Shown here: positions 1-5,618 of the stretch, one piece after another
Numbering within the stretch: the first letter of the stretch is position 1
Layout: every line of letters starts with the position of its first letter
Assembly: GCA_028288645.1 (NCBI GenBank)
Contig: JAQBNJ010000186.1
Location: forward strand, 1 to 11,251
Reading direction: 5' to 3'
DNA from: Sediminibacterium sp.
GTDB taxonomy: Bacteria; Bacteroidota; Bacteroidia; Chitinophagales; Chitinophagaceae
Length of the DNA: 11,251 nt
Translations under genes and position numbers: made by a program
The notes under the pieces: generated by a model
Seen by the model: only the letters and a program-made list of their open reading frames with translations
Database searches by the model: none
Told to the model about the DNA's origin: nothing

Positions 1-693
1 CGAAAGACAACGCATCATATAATCGGCGCCCCAAAAAGCTTCCTGCTCCATAGAGTCTTTTATATTCCATTGAGTAAGTTTATCAGGAATGGCTTCTGTA
101 GTATTAATCAACGACCATGTAACCAAAGGCGTTTGCTGTGGCGACATAAAATTGGCATAGGCCAGGTGGGAAAAATACTTACTTACATCACCCGATGCAT
201 CGCACCATCCGCCGGTTACATTCACTGGCTTGTTAGTGCCGTACAATTTTATATGATTATCAACAGCCAATTCTTCGGGCGTATTGGCCCTTTGCTTTCG
301 ATAATAATGTGCAATAGATGGAATAGTAAGTTTAGCCAACACGTTTTCACCAATCTTAAAATCATACGATTGATATGAAAGATTGCCAACCTGCATAGAT
401 ATCCTGTAATTACCAGGCTTTTTGAAAGAAGAGAAATCTGCCTGGTAAAAGAATTTTCCAGGCGCCCATTCAGCAATTGTTTGTGGCTTGCCAACAGGCG
501 CAGTAAATACGGCCTTACCTGATGAAAGATCAGTTAATGTAAAAACTGTTTTTTCCGGAAGATGTTTATCTGTACCAATAACTGCCATCTTTGGAAGCGA
601 AGCATCGAAGCCAACCTGGTTTACATATATAACTGGTTGCGAAAAACCGAAAAAGCATACTCCGGTAAATAATAACAGGAAAGCAGGTTTCAT
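1..693 (-). CDS. Glycoside hydrolase family 9-type enzyme, N-terminal part (3' end beyond window)
   Basis: The frame is open from an ATG at 693 to the left edge, giving 231 residues with no stop, so the C-terminus is missing. Residues 1-19 form a signal peptide (KPAFLLLFTGVCFFGFSQ), pointing to export. Residues about 20-115 look like the Ig-like CelD_N domain that precedes GH9 catalytic domains (VNQVGFD at 24-30, W-P-G-K-F, KKPGNYRI). From about 120 the GH9 (alpha/alpha)6 domain begins: GGWCDASGDVSKY at 161-173 matches the family's GGW-DAGD-KY motif that carries the catalytic base Asp, here with one extra residue, and WGADYMMR at 221-228 is the next conserved helix. GH9 enzymes hydrolyse beta-glucans such as cellulose, though some act as exo-beta-glucosaminidases, so the substrate is not assigned. 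It starts 4 bp after the ThuA-like gene, so the two are almost surely co-transcribed. The A-rich stretch before the ATG is a typical Bacteroidota start context. Confidence 0.86.
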   Translation of the reverse strand, partial: MKPAFLLLFTGVCFFGFSQPVIYVNQVGFDASLPKMAVIGTDKHLPEKTVFTLTDLSSGKAVFTAPVGKPQTIAEWAPGKFFYQADFSSFKKPGNYRISMQVGNLSYQSYDFKIGENVLAKLTIPSIAHYYRKQRANTPEELAVDNHIKLYGTNKPVNVTGGWCDASGDVSKYFSHLAYANFMSPQQTPLVTWSLINTTEAIPDKLTQWNIKDSMEQEAFWGADYMMRCLS

Positions 694-697
694 TCTT

Positions 698-1465
698 TTA
701 TTTTTTGCCCGCTGCCCAAAAAATTGCGTTGCGGAAAATGGTTGTATAATAGTTATTATTAAAAAGATCGGGAGAATGCCCCATGAAGATATACATGTTT
801 CGCGCCTTGTAATGGAGATTGCTCCATATAACAGGATGATCACCCATTTTGATATCTGAAGAAGGTGAGTAAGTTGATTCATCAACACTGGCAATTACCT
901 GTACATCAGGCCGCGGACTTTTATTATAAGTGTACCATTCTTCTTTTTCGATAATGAAATTTTCGGGAACATGCTGCATGACCGGGTGATGACTGTTTTC
1001 CGTTTTCACTGTTGCTGTTGCAAATGTTGGGATATAATTTTTATAAAGAATGTCTCCCATGAAAGCAGAAAACCATTGCCATACAGGAAAACCGTCGAAC
1101 TCTCCTAATAAAGTAGCATGGTGAAATCCGATCCATGCGCCTTTACCATCCGTAATATAACGTTTGAAAGCCAGTACTGCCTTGTCTTTCCATCCATATG
1201 GCGGATAGTCCAGCTGAATAAAAAGTTTATGCGATGCTAAAAAAACATCATCAATTGAATCGGTGTTTTGAATATAATCAATAGAAAAACTGCTGTCGGC
1301 AGCAAGTTTATCAAGCCATAATTTTGCAGCTTTGGAATAAGCAACATGGTGCCCTCCATTTTCATACAGCACAACTACCCGAAATGAAGAACTTTTTTTC
1401 TGTGCCAGAATCAATTGAAGCGGGGAGGTAATAAGCAGGCAACTTAAAAGAATGGAAATTTTCAA
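698..1465 (-). CDS. Secreted ThuA-like domain protein
   Basis: The protein has 255 residues. Residues 1-21 are a signal peptide ending in LILA before QKK, so it is probably periplasmic. The rest is one ThuA-like domain of class I glutamine-amidotransferase-like fold: FRVVVLYENGGHH near the start, GAWIGFHHA in the middle, then NSHHPV, EEWYTY, MGDHPVIW and a C-terminal GHSPDLF...FRNAIFWAAG signature. ThuA proteins were named from trehalose utilisation in Rhizobium. In Bacteroidota they commonly sit beside sugar oxidoreductases and glycosidases, but their exact chemistry is poorly known and I do not assign a reaction. It is the first gene of a two-gene unit with the GH9-type enzyme, which suggests a role in processing the sugars that enzyme releases. 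Length is normal for the family. The ATG at 1465 is chosen because it directly precedes the signal peptide. Confidence 0.88.
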   Translation of the reverse strand: MKISILLSCLLITSPLQLILAQKKSSSFRVVVLYENGGHHVAYSKAAKLWLDKLAADSSFSIDYIQNTDSIDDVFLASHKLFIQLDYPPYGWKDKAVLAFKRYITDGKGAWIGFHHATLLGEFDGFPVWQWFSAFMGDILYKNYIPTFATATVKTENSHHPVMQHVPENFIIEKEEWYTYNKSPRPDVQVIASVDESTYSPSSDIKMGDHPVIWSNLHYKARNMYIFMGHSPDLFNNNYYTTIFRNAIFWAAGKK

Positions 1466-1590
1466 TGGCTATTTTTTTTACTAATCTATATAAAATCCAC
1501 TGATAAAGAGGAGGCAATGAGGAAAGAAATATTGTTACCCGAAACTGATTAGTGCATATCAATGCTTTCAGGTAATTATAGATAAAAACT

Positions 1591-1751
1591 GAATGCATTT
1601 CAAATTTTTGCGACTCCTATGTGTTATCCTATGTGTTCTATGTACTATGTGGTAAAAAACTTTGAACCACATAGTACATAGAACACATAGGATAACACAT
1701 AGAGGATTAAAATAAATCAGAGGGAGAGAGGCGAAAATTTGAAATGCACCC
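1591..1751. mobile_element. MITE-like nested inverted-repeat element with 8-bp flanking duplication
   Basis: The core is a perfect 37-bp inverted repeat, arms 1617-1653 and 1666-1702, with a 12-nt loop. Each arm is built from four copies of CTATGT (left arm at 1617, 1629, 1638, 1645). Outside it lies a second perfect 15-bp inverted repeat, TGCATTTCAAATTTT at 1594-1608 and its complement at 1734-1748. Exactly 3 nt beyond each outer arm is the same octamer TAAAAACT (1583-1590 and 1752-1759), which looks like a target-site duplication. There is no coding capacity. This is the expected anatomy of a miniature non-autonomous transposable element or REP-like palindrome. A plain terminator is unlikely because both neighbouring genes start here rather than end here. 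The repeat structure is seen directly; mobility is inference. Confidence 0.6.
1617..1702. repeat. Perfect 37-bp inverted repeat (long hairpin)
   Basis: The arms are 1617-1653 and 1666-1702 with the A-rich loop 1654-1665. Complementarity is perfect over all 37 positions and stops sharply at both ends. The CTATGT hexamer recurs four times per arm at uneven spacing (12, 9 and 7 nt). It would form a very stable hairpin in RNA on either strand. Confidence 0.95.
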
Positions 1752-1757
1752 TAAAAA

Positions 1758-1789
1758 CTTGCTACCAGCTTTTCAATTTTGTATATTAG
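1758..1789 (+). promoter_or_regulatory. Possible promoter of the cytidine deaminase gene
   Basis: CTTG at 1758-1761 and TATATTAG at 1782-1789 are separated by 20 nt. Each differs by one base from the Bacteroidota boxes TTTG (-33) and TAnnTTTG (-7). Initiation would fall near 1795, about 28 nt before the ATG. The -33-like box overlaps the right-hand copy of the TAAAAACT duplication. The match is imperfect, so this is tentative. Confidence 0.3.
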
Positions 1790-1822
1790 TAGGATTGGGT
1801 TACCTCACCTTAAACTGAAACT

Positions 1823-2377
1823 ATGAAAACAACTTACCGCAATATCATCATGCTATTTACAATTATCGCATTGCTGGCAGCGGACAAACCTTTTGCAGGT
1901 AAGTCACCGGTAGATCACAAAAGATTCAGTTTTGACTACGACATATATACCTCTATCGATCAACTTTCCCAAGAAGATGCATTGTTACTGAGGGAAGCAA
2001 GAAAAGCAACCAAAATTGCCTACGCACCTTATTCGCATTTTCATGTAGGTGCGTTTGCACGGCTAACAAATGGTAAAACCATTGCAGGAAGTAACCAGGA
2101 AAATGCGATCTATCCTGTTGGCATATGCGCAGAAAGAGTTTTGCTATCCGCTGCATCTTCAGTGTATCCCAACGTGCCGGTAGAAACCATCGCTGTCAGT
2201 TACTATAATGAGAAAGGCAGTAACAACAGCCCCATTTCTCCCTGCGGTGTATGCAGGCAGAGCCTTGTGGAAACTGAAACACAATTCAAACATCCTATCA
2301 GGTTGATATTGGGTGGGATGGATGGAAAGGTTTATATCATTCCGAATGCCACATCGTTACTGCCGCTGGATTTTTGA
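1823..2377 (+). CDS. cdd: Cytidine deaminase with signal-peptide-like N-terminal extension
   Basis: The 184-residue protein hydrolytically deaminates cytidine and deoxycytidine to uridine in pyrimidine salvage. The core is intact: YAPYSHFHVGA at 67-77, the ribose-contacting GSNQENA at 89-95, the zinc and catalytic motif C102-A-E104, and P140-C141-G-V-C144, giving three Cys zinc ligands and the catalytic Glu of the small tetrameric class. The unusual part is residues 1-30. MKTTYR is followed by a hydrophobic stretch (about 8-20, IIMLFTIIALLAA) and a polar region, which reads as a signal peptide or membrane anchor. Family members normally start just before the equivalent of HKRFSFDY at residue 32. 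There is no ATG, GTG or TTG near that point, where residue 30 is GTA, so the long form is the only obvious ATG product. A TTG at residue 17 is conceivable. It lies alone, divergent from the ThuA unit and convergent with the YbjQ gene 14 bp away. Confidence 0.9.
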   Translation: MKTTYRNIIMLFTIIALLAADKPFAGKSPVDHKRFSFDYDIYTSIDQLSQEDALLLREARKATKIAYAPYSHFHVGAFARLTNGKTIAGSNQENAIYPVGICAERVLLSAASSVYPNVPVETIAVSYYNEKGSNNSPISPCGVCRQSLVETETQFKHPIRLILGGMDGKVYIIPNATSLLPLDF

Positions 2378-2391
2378 GGATCAAAATTTTG

Positions 2392-3486
2392 TTACACCAG
2401 ATATTCATTTATTAGGCTTGTTTTGTCAGCAATAGTTTCGAGGGCTGCGTGAGCATTCATCTCTCCGCTGTAGAAACCATAAATATCTTTAGTGCAGCCA
2501 GTACAAACCATTCCAATATCATTGCTCTTGCCACATTCACATGCCCACACTTCTTTCTCTTTCGAAGAGAGTAGTTGCTTCTTCATGCTACGAGTTCCGC
2601 GTTCTGGAAATTTGCTCTTTATGATTTCTTCGATTGCTGCCAATTGTTCGATATCCCCCTTATTATAAAATGGCTTATCATATTTGAGTAATCGCAACGC
2701 TCGTTTTTGAATTTGAAAATTTTCTTCAGTTAACATTTTTTGAACTATTTCTAGTTCCAGCAACTGCAGCTCTTTAACTAAATAAAATAATACGTCAAGC
2801 AGTCGAGTATCCTTCTCCTCAAGAATTGAATTGTAAATCAACGATACTTTTCTATCACTAGGGAGAGCATCAACAAACATTTTTGTGTTCGATAGGAATT
2901 TTTGAATTTGTTCTGAAGATAAGTCGAAGGTTTTTAGTTCCTCTTTAAGATTAGTTAGAATGTAATCGTATATTTCGAAAACCTGATTAGTTGTTATAAA
3001 GTTCCAAGTTTCTTCATTTAAGGATAATGTGTGTGAATTGGCTTTGTCGACAATTTCCCGTTTTGTTTTTAATGCATTAATTCTATCTACACCAATGTTC
3101 TCGAATTTTCCCTCTGTTACGACTCGTTTTTGTTGCTGCTCCGGCATTTCTACAACTACAGCCGTACCGATAGCGGTCAGCATAAACATCGATTTGTTTT
3201 TACCGGATATTTCATCCATATCTATCTTTAATCCAACTATACAGTTTGCACCAACTTCGTACGCGGTAATCTTTAATCGTTCAATGGCTTCGTTATATAA
3301 TGATCGTAACTGTTTTTGATATGATGAGGAACGCCCACCAAATACATCAGTAAATGAAGCAAAAAAGTCACTAAATAAATTTGTTCCAGCAACAATATGC
3401 GCCGAGATGGGTTTTATGTACTTCTTAATATGAATTCCTTCAAAAGACGAGGTTGTTGAAACTAATATGTCTTTAGGGCTTGCCAT
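2392..3486 (-). CDS. YbjQ/UPF0145 domain protein with helical extension and C-terminal zinc ribbon
   Basis: The protein has 364 residues, far longer than stand-alone YbjQ proteins of about 105. Residues about 6-113 match the YbjQ/UPF0145 fold: ILVSTTSSFEG, then IVAGTN, GGRSSSYQKQL, A-x-x-GANCIVGLKID, and a closing beta strand GTAVVVE. This pentameric family is often called heavy-metal-binding, though its function is not settled. Residues about 115-305 are charged and mostly helical, without a family I recognise. Residues 314-331 form a four-Cys zinc ribbon, WACECG...CTGC, with C316, C318, C328 and C331. No signal peptide or membrane segment is visible, so it is cytosolic. It converges on the cytidine deaminase gene and is probably monocistronic, since a terminator lies upstream at 3577-3607. 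Its codon usage looks more AT-rich than its neighbours. Similar short-domain plus zinc-ribbon layouts often mark sensors or regulators, but I assign no function. Confidence 0.82.
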   Translation of the reverse strand: MASPKDILVSTTSSFEGIHIKKYIKPISAHIVAGTNLFSDFFASFTDVFGGRSSSYQKQLRSLYNEAIERLKITAYEVGANCIVGLKIDMDEISGKNKSMFMLTAIGTAVVVEMPEQQQKRVVTEGKFENIGVDRINALKTKREIVDKANSHTLSLNEETWNFITTNQVFEIYDYILTNLKEELKTFDLSSEQIQKFLSNTKMFVDALPSDRKVSLIYNSILEEKDTRLLDVLFYLVKELQLLELEIVQKMLTEENFQIQKRALRLLKYDKPFYNKGDIEQLAAIEEIIKSKFPERGTRSMKKQLLSSKEKEVWACECGKSNDIGMVCTGCTKDIYGFYSGEMNAHAALETIADKTSLINEYLV

Positions 3487-3576
3487 ATAAAATGTTTAAT
3501 ATGATCAAGATATCATAATTACCTGACTCGTAGGGAGAAGTAATTTATATTTTTATTCTTTTCGTCTCCCTTTAGC

Positions 3577-3607
3577 AAAAAAGCCCTCACGGCGGAATGG
3601 CTTTTTT
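3577..3607 (-). terminator. Rho-independent terminator of the DoxX-like gene
   Basis: Read on the minus strand, a 9-bp stem AAAAAAGCC/GGCTTTTTT encloses a 13-nt loop and ends in a run of six T. It begins about 26 bp after the stop of the DoxX-like gene and closes that transcript before the YbjQ gene. Because the stem ends are A/T runs it could also work on the plus strand, though no plus-strand gene reaches it. Confidence 0.75.
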
Positions 3608-3633
3608 AATGTTGTTGATGAAGTGGGACGTGC

Positions 3634-4011
3634 TTAGGCTACAGCCTTCCCTATGAATCTCCATCTTAATTCAGGAAAACGGATAACTGCTGTGATCCAC
3701 ACAAGCGCCTCAATAATTACCGGCACTATAAACGGCTGCCCATGCTCAAGATGTGTAACAATCGCACCACCGAGATAGGCCGCCAAAAGTAATGTGCCCA
3801 ACAAGCCTGTACGCGGAAAGATAAACAGCAGTATCGAACCGATCTCTATTATGCCGATCAGTTGCATGGCGCCCGCTGTTAAACCCATTGATGCTGCGCC
3901 TTTGACTACCTCTTCACTACCTGTTAGTTTCATAAATGCGCTGCTGATAAAAACGAATGCGAGTATGCCGGTAAGTGTCCAGCCAACGATGTTCTTTGTT
4001 TTTTGTGTCAT
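3634..4011 (-). CDS. DoxX-like family membrane protein
   Basis: The protein is 125 residues with four predicted membrane helices at about 8-28, 47-66, 70-88 and 94-112. GWTLTGILAFVFISSAFMKL with G-S-E-E and the Lys at the end of helix 1, then MQLIGIIEIGSILLFIFPRTGLLGTLLLAAYLGGAIVTHL, is the typical DoxX_2 pattern in Bacteroidota. These small inner-membrane proteins are linked to redox and thiol stress in some bacteria, but the biochemical role is mostly unknown. It is divergent from an HxlR regulator with 105 bp between starts, and this pairing is common. The promoter box and operator-like palindromes in that spacer suggest direct control by the HxlR protein. The ATG at 4011 begins just before helix 1, and the length is typical. 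Confidence 0.88.
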   Translation of the reverse strand: MTQKTKNIVGWTLTGILAFVFISSAFMKLTGSEEVVKGAASMGLTAGAMQLIGIIEIGSILLFIFPRTGLLGTLLLAAYLGGAIVTHLEHGQPFIVPVIIEALVWITAVIRFPELRWRFIGKAVA

Positions 4012-4030
4012 AATTATTTGATTTAAAAAG

Positions 4031-4038
4031 CAAAGCTA
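4031..4038 (-). promoter_or_regulatory. -7 promoter box of the DoxX-like gene
   Basis: On the minus strand this reads TAGCTTTG, an exact match to the Bacteroidota -7 consensus TAnnTTTG, 19 nt before the ATG. A TTTG lies upstream (4054-4057 as CAAA on the plus strand) at a shorter than usual 15-nt spacing. That upstream box lies inside the first palindrome of the operator cluster, so a bound repressor would block it. Confidence 0.55.
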
Positions 4039-4049
4039 CTTACCTTTAC

Positions 4050-4093
4050 TATCCAAAGGATACCACTATCCTTTTAGATACCGGTATCCTTTT
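4050..4093. promoter_or_regulatory. Palindromic operator cluster, probably for the HxlR regulator
   Basis: Three overlapping dyads lie in 44 bp: TATCC-AAA-GGATA at 4050-4062, AAAGGATA-CCAC-TATCCTTT at 4055-4074, and the perfect 12-bp palindrome GATACCGGTATC at 4077-4088. The 9-mer TATCCTTTT occurs twice in direct orientation, 18 bp apart (4067 and 4085), which would place two dimers on nearly the same DNA face. The spacer lies between divergent HxlR and DoxX-like genes. Autoregulation and control of the DoxX-like gene is inferred; the repeats are seen directly. Confidence 0.65.
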
Positions 4094-4116
4094 GTATAGC
4101 GCTTAATTATTCCTGT

Positions 4117-4497
4117 ATGATATTGAAGCAACCTGTTCACACACCTGAAGCCTGCACACAAAGCATCGGCGCCGTTCGCGATACGCTCTATGTACTGAGT
4201 GGTAAATGGAAGCTCCCGATCATTATTGCACTTAGCGCCGGCCCGAGCCGGTTCAAGGACCTGCAACGCTCACTGAACGACATCACACCAAAGATCCTTT
4301 CCAAAGAATTGAAAGAACTGGAACTGAACGAATTTGTTACACGCACCGTATACGCTACATCACCCGTAACCGTTGAGTATGCGCTTACCAGATACAGCCA
4401 GACGCTCAACAAGATCATCGAAGGAATGCGTGAGTGGGGAGTGCAGCATAGAAAACGGATGATGAGCAACAGCAGGAAAGAAAAAAAACTTCTCTGA
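4117..4497 (+). CDS. HxlR-family winged-helix transcriptional regulator
   Basis: The protein has 126 residues. The HxlR winged HTH spans about 20-112: LSGKWKLPIIIAL is the family-signature helix, GPSRFKDLQRSLNDITPKILSKELKELE is the DNA-binding helix-turn-helix, and FVTRTVYATSPVTVEYALT is the beta wing. C13 near the N-terminus (EACTQSI) sits where several members carry a redox- or quinone-sensing cysteine, so thiol-based control is possible. HxlR proteins act as dimers, usually as repressors of adjacent divergent genes. The divergent partner is the DoxX-like gene, and the palindromes between them are the likely binding sites. The basic tail (HRKRMMSNSRKEKK) is a usual feature. The ATG at 4117 is the first in frame and fits family length. 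Confidence 0.92.
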   Translation: MILKQPVHTPEACTQSIGAVRDTLYVLSGKWKLPIIIALSAGPSRFKDLQRSLNDITPKILSKELKELELNEFVTRTVYATSPVTVEYALTRYSQTLNKIIEGMREWGVQHRKRMMSNSRKEKKLL

Positions 4498-4638
4498 TTG
4501 ATTTATTGGAGAATGTGGATGGTTAATGGAATACGTGTTGACTTTCCCGGCTTATCGCGATGAGAACCAAATAAATGTTAAAAAATAAGGATGACTTCTT
4601 TCATAAACTCTCAATTAAAGCTGTTCCTATCCTAAGCA

Positions 4639-4693
4639 GCCGCAAAGTCTTATGTATCAGGCAGGAACAAGGCTTTAGCGGCATGGTTTTTTT
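4639..4693 (+). terminator. Terminator-like hairpin upstream of the DUF4382-type gene
   Basis: GCCGC at 4639-4643 pairs with GCGGC at 4678-4682. The inner AAAG (4644-4647) pairs with CTTT (4673-4676) across a single bulged A, and the loop is about 21 nt. Seven T follow at 4687-4693. It is 142 bp after the HxlR stop and 43 bp before the lipoprotein ATG. A competing pairing, TGTTCCT (4622-4628) with AGGAACA (4663-4669), would use the loop. It could be the late terminator of the HxlR transcript or an attenuator of the next gene. Confidence 0.55.
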
Positions 4694-4735
4694 ATTATGA
4701 TGGATGTAAGAATTATCCATTATCCTAAATAAACA

Positions 4736-5542
4736 ATGAAAATGAAAAAGTTACTTTTTTTCCTCATCCCATGTGCGATGTTGACCTGGGCTTCCTGCTC
4801 GAAGAATTCTGATTCAAGTGTAAATGCAGGCGGAAATGCAACCATGAGTGTTTACCTGGTAGATGGACCCGCAAGTTTTGACAAAGTGTACCTCGATGTC
4901 CAGAGTGTTCAGGTGAAAGCATCAACAGATGCTTCTGAAAACGACTGGCAGTCATTAAATATCGGCAGAAAAGGTGTTTATAACCTGCTTGATTTTAAAA
5001 ACGGCCTCGATACACTGTTAGGTACAATCGTATTGCCTGCGGGACGTATCAGCCAGATAAGACTTGTGCTTGGCACAAACAACAGTGTTGTGATCGGTGG
5101 TGTTTTATTTCCATTAACCACACCTTCGGCCCAACAATCCGGTCTTAAACTAAACATCAATGCAGATCTCACCGCTGGTGTTGATTATCGTTTATGGATC
5201 GACTTTGATGCGGCAAGATCAATTGTTCAAACCGGTGCAGGTACGTACATCCTGAAACCTGTGATCAGGACCTTTACGCAGGCTGAATCGGGAGCGATAA
5301 AAGGTGCAGTATTGCCTCTTGATGCCAAAGCATGGGTTTATGCCATTGCTAATGTTTCTGACACGATCTCGTCTACCCCTGCGGACCCGACAACAGGTGC
5401 TTATATGTTGAGAGGTATTCCTGCTGCAACCTATAAAGTGGCTTTCCATGCTACCAGCGGCGTGTATAAAGACACAACAGTCACCAATGTTATTGTTATA
5501 ACAGGAGCTGCAACAACCATTGGAACCATTACTTTAAAATAA
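4736..5542 (+). CDS. DUF4382-type lipoprotein with carboxypeptidase-regulatory-like C-terminal domain
   Basis: The protein has 268 residues. The N-terminus is a lipoprotein signal: KMKK, a hydrophobic core, and the lipobox W-A-S-C21 followed by SKNSDSS, so it is predicted to be lipid-anchored. Residues about 35-180 match the DUF4382 pattern of Bacteroidota lipoproteins: MSVYLVDGPASFDKVYLDVQ, then YNLLDFKNGLDTLLGT, LPAGRISQIRLVLG, a Gly/Leu-rich region and FDAARSIVQTG. Residues about 185-268 form a small beta-sandwich of carboxypeptidase-regulatory-like type (GAIKGAVLP, then the DPTTGAYMLRGIPAATYKVAF block). The function of this architecture is unknown; a cell-surface binding or structural role is a guess. 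It is monocistronic, with a hairpin upstream and a terminator directly after it. The ATG at 4736 is the first of two close Met codons (M1 and M3), and either would give the same mature protein. Confidence 0.82.
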   Translation: MKMKKLLFFLIPCAMLTWASCSKNSDSSVNAGGNATMSVYLVDGPASFDKVYLDVQSVQVKASTDASENDWQSLNIGRKGVYNLLDFKNGLDTLLGTIVLPAGRISQIRLVLGTNNSVVIGGVLFPLTTPSAQQSGLKLNINADLTAGVDYRLWIDFDAARSIVQTGAGTYILKPVIRTFTQAESGAIKGAVLPLDAKAWVYAIANVSDTISSTPADPTTGAYMLRGIPAATYKVAFHATSGVYKDTTVTNVIVITGAATTIGTITLK

Positions 5543-5560
5543 ACAACGAATAGCCAATAT

Positions 5561-5591
5561 ACAGCCGGAGCTAAATAACTCCGGCTGTTTT
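5561..5591 (+). terminator. Rho-independent terminator of the DUF4382-type gene
   Basis: A perfect 10-bp GC-rich stem, ACAGCCGGAG (5561-5570) with CTCCGGCTGT (5579-5588), encloses an 8-nt loop and runs into a short T tract. It lies 19 bp after the stop codon. The TonB-dependent receptor gene ends 28 bp further on from the opposite direction, so the stem may serve both transcripts, though the minus-strand T tract is poor. Confidence 0.85.
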
Positions 5592-5618
5592 ATGCAATAA
5601 CACAAACGGGAATGGTTA

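Larger units (their letters stand above)
1466..1822. other. Divergent intergenic region, 357 bp
   Basis: This stretch separates the 5' ends of the ThuA-like gene (minus) and the cytidine deaminase gene (plus), so it should hold both promoters. It contains the nested inverted-repeat element described separately, which takes up nearly half of it. Outside that element I see no gene. A short open frame on the minus strand here lacks any recognisable protein character. Confidence 0.8.

Noticed and set aside
1362..1598. Open frame of 78 codons on the minus strand upstream of the ThuA-like gene
   Set aside because: It overlaps the ThuA signal peptide in another frame, has no family features and runs into the inverted-repeat element.
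2382..2391. CAAAATTTTG between the convergent cytidine deaminase and YbjQ genes as a terminator
   Set aside because: It is a loopless A/T palindrome with no GC stem and is too short to terminate.
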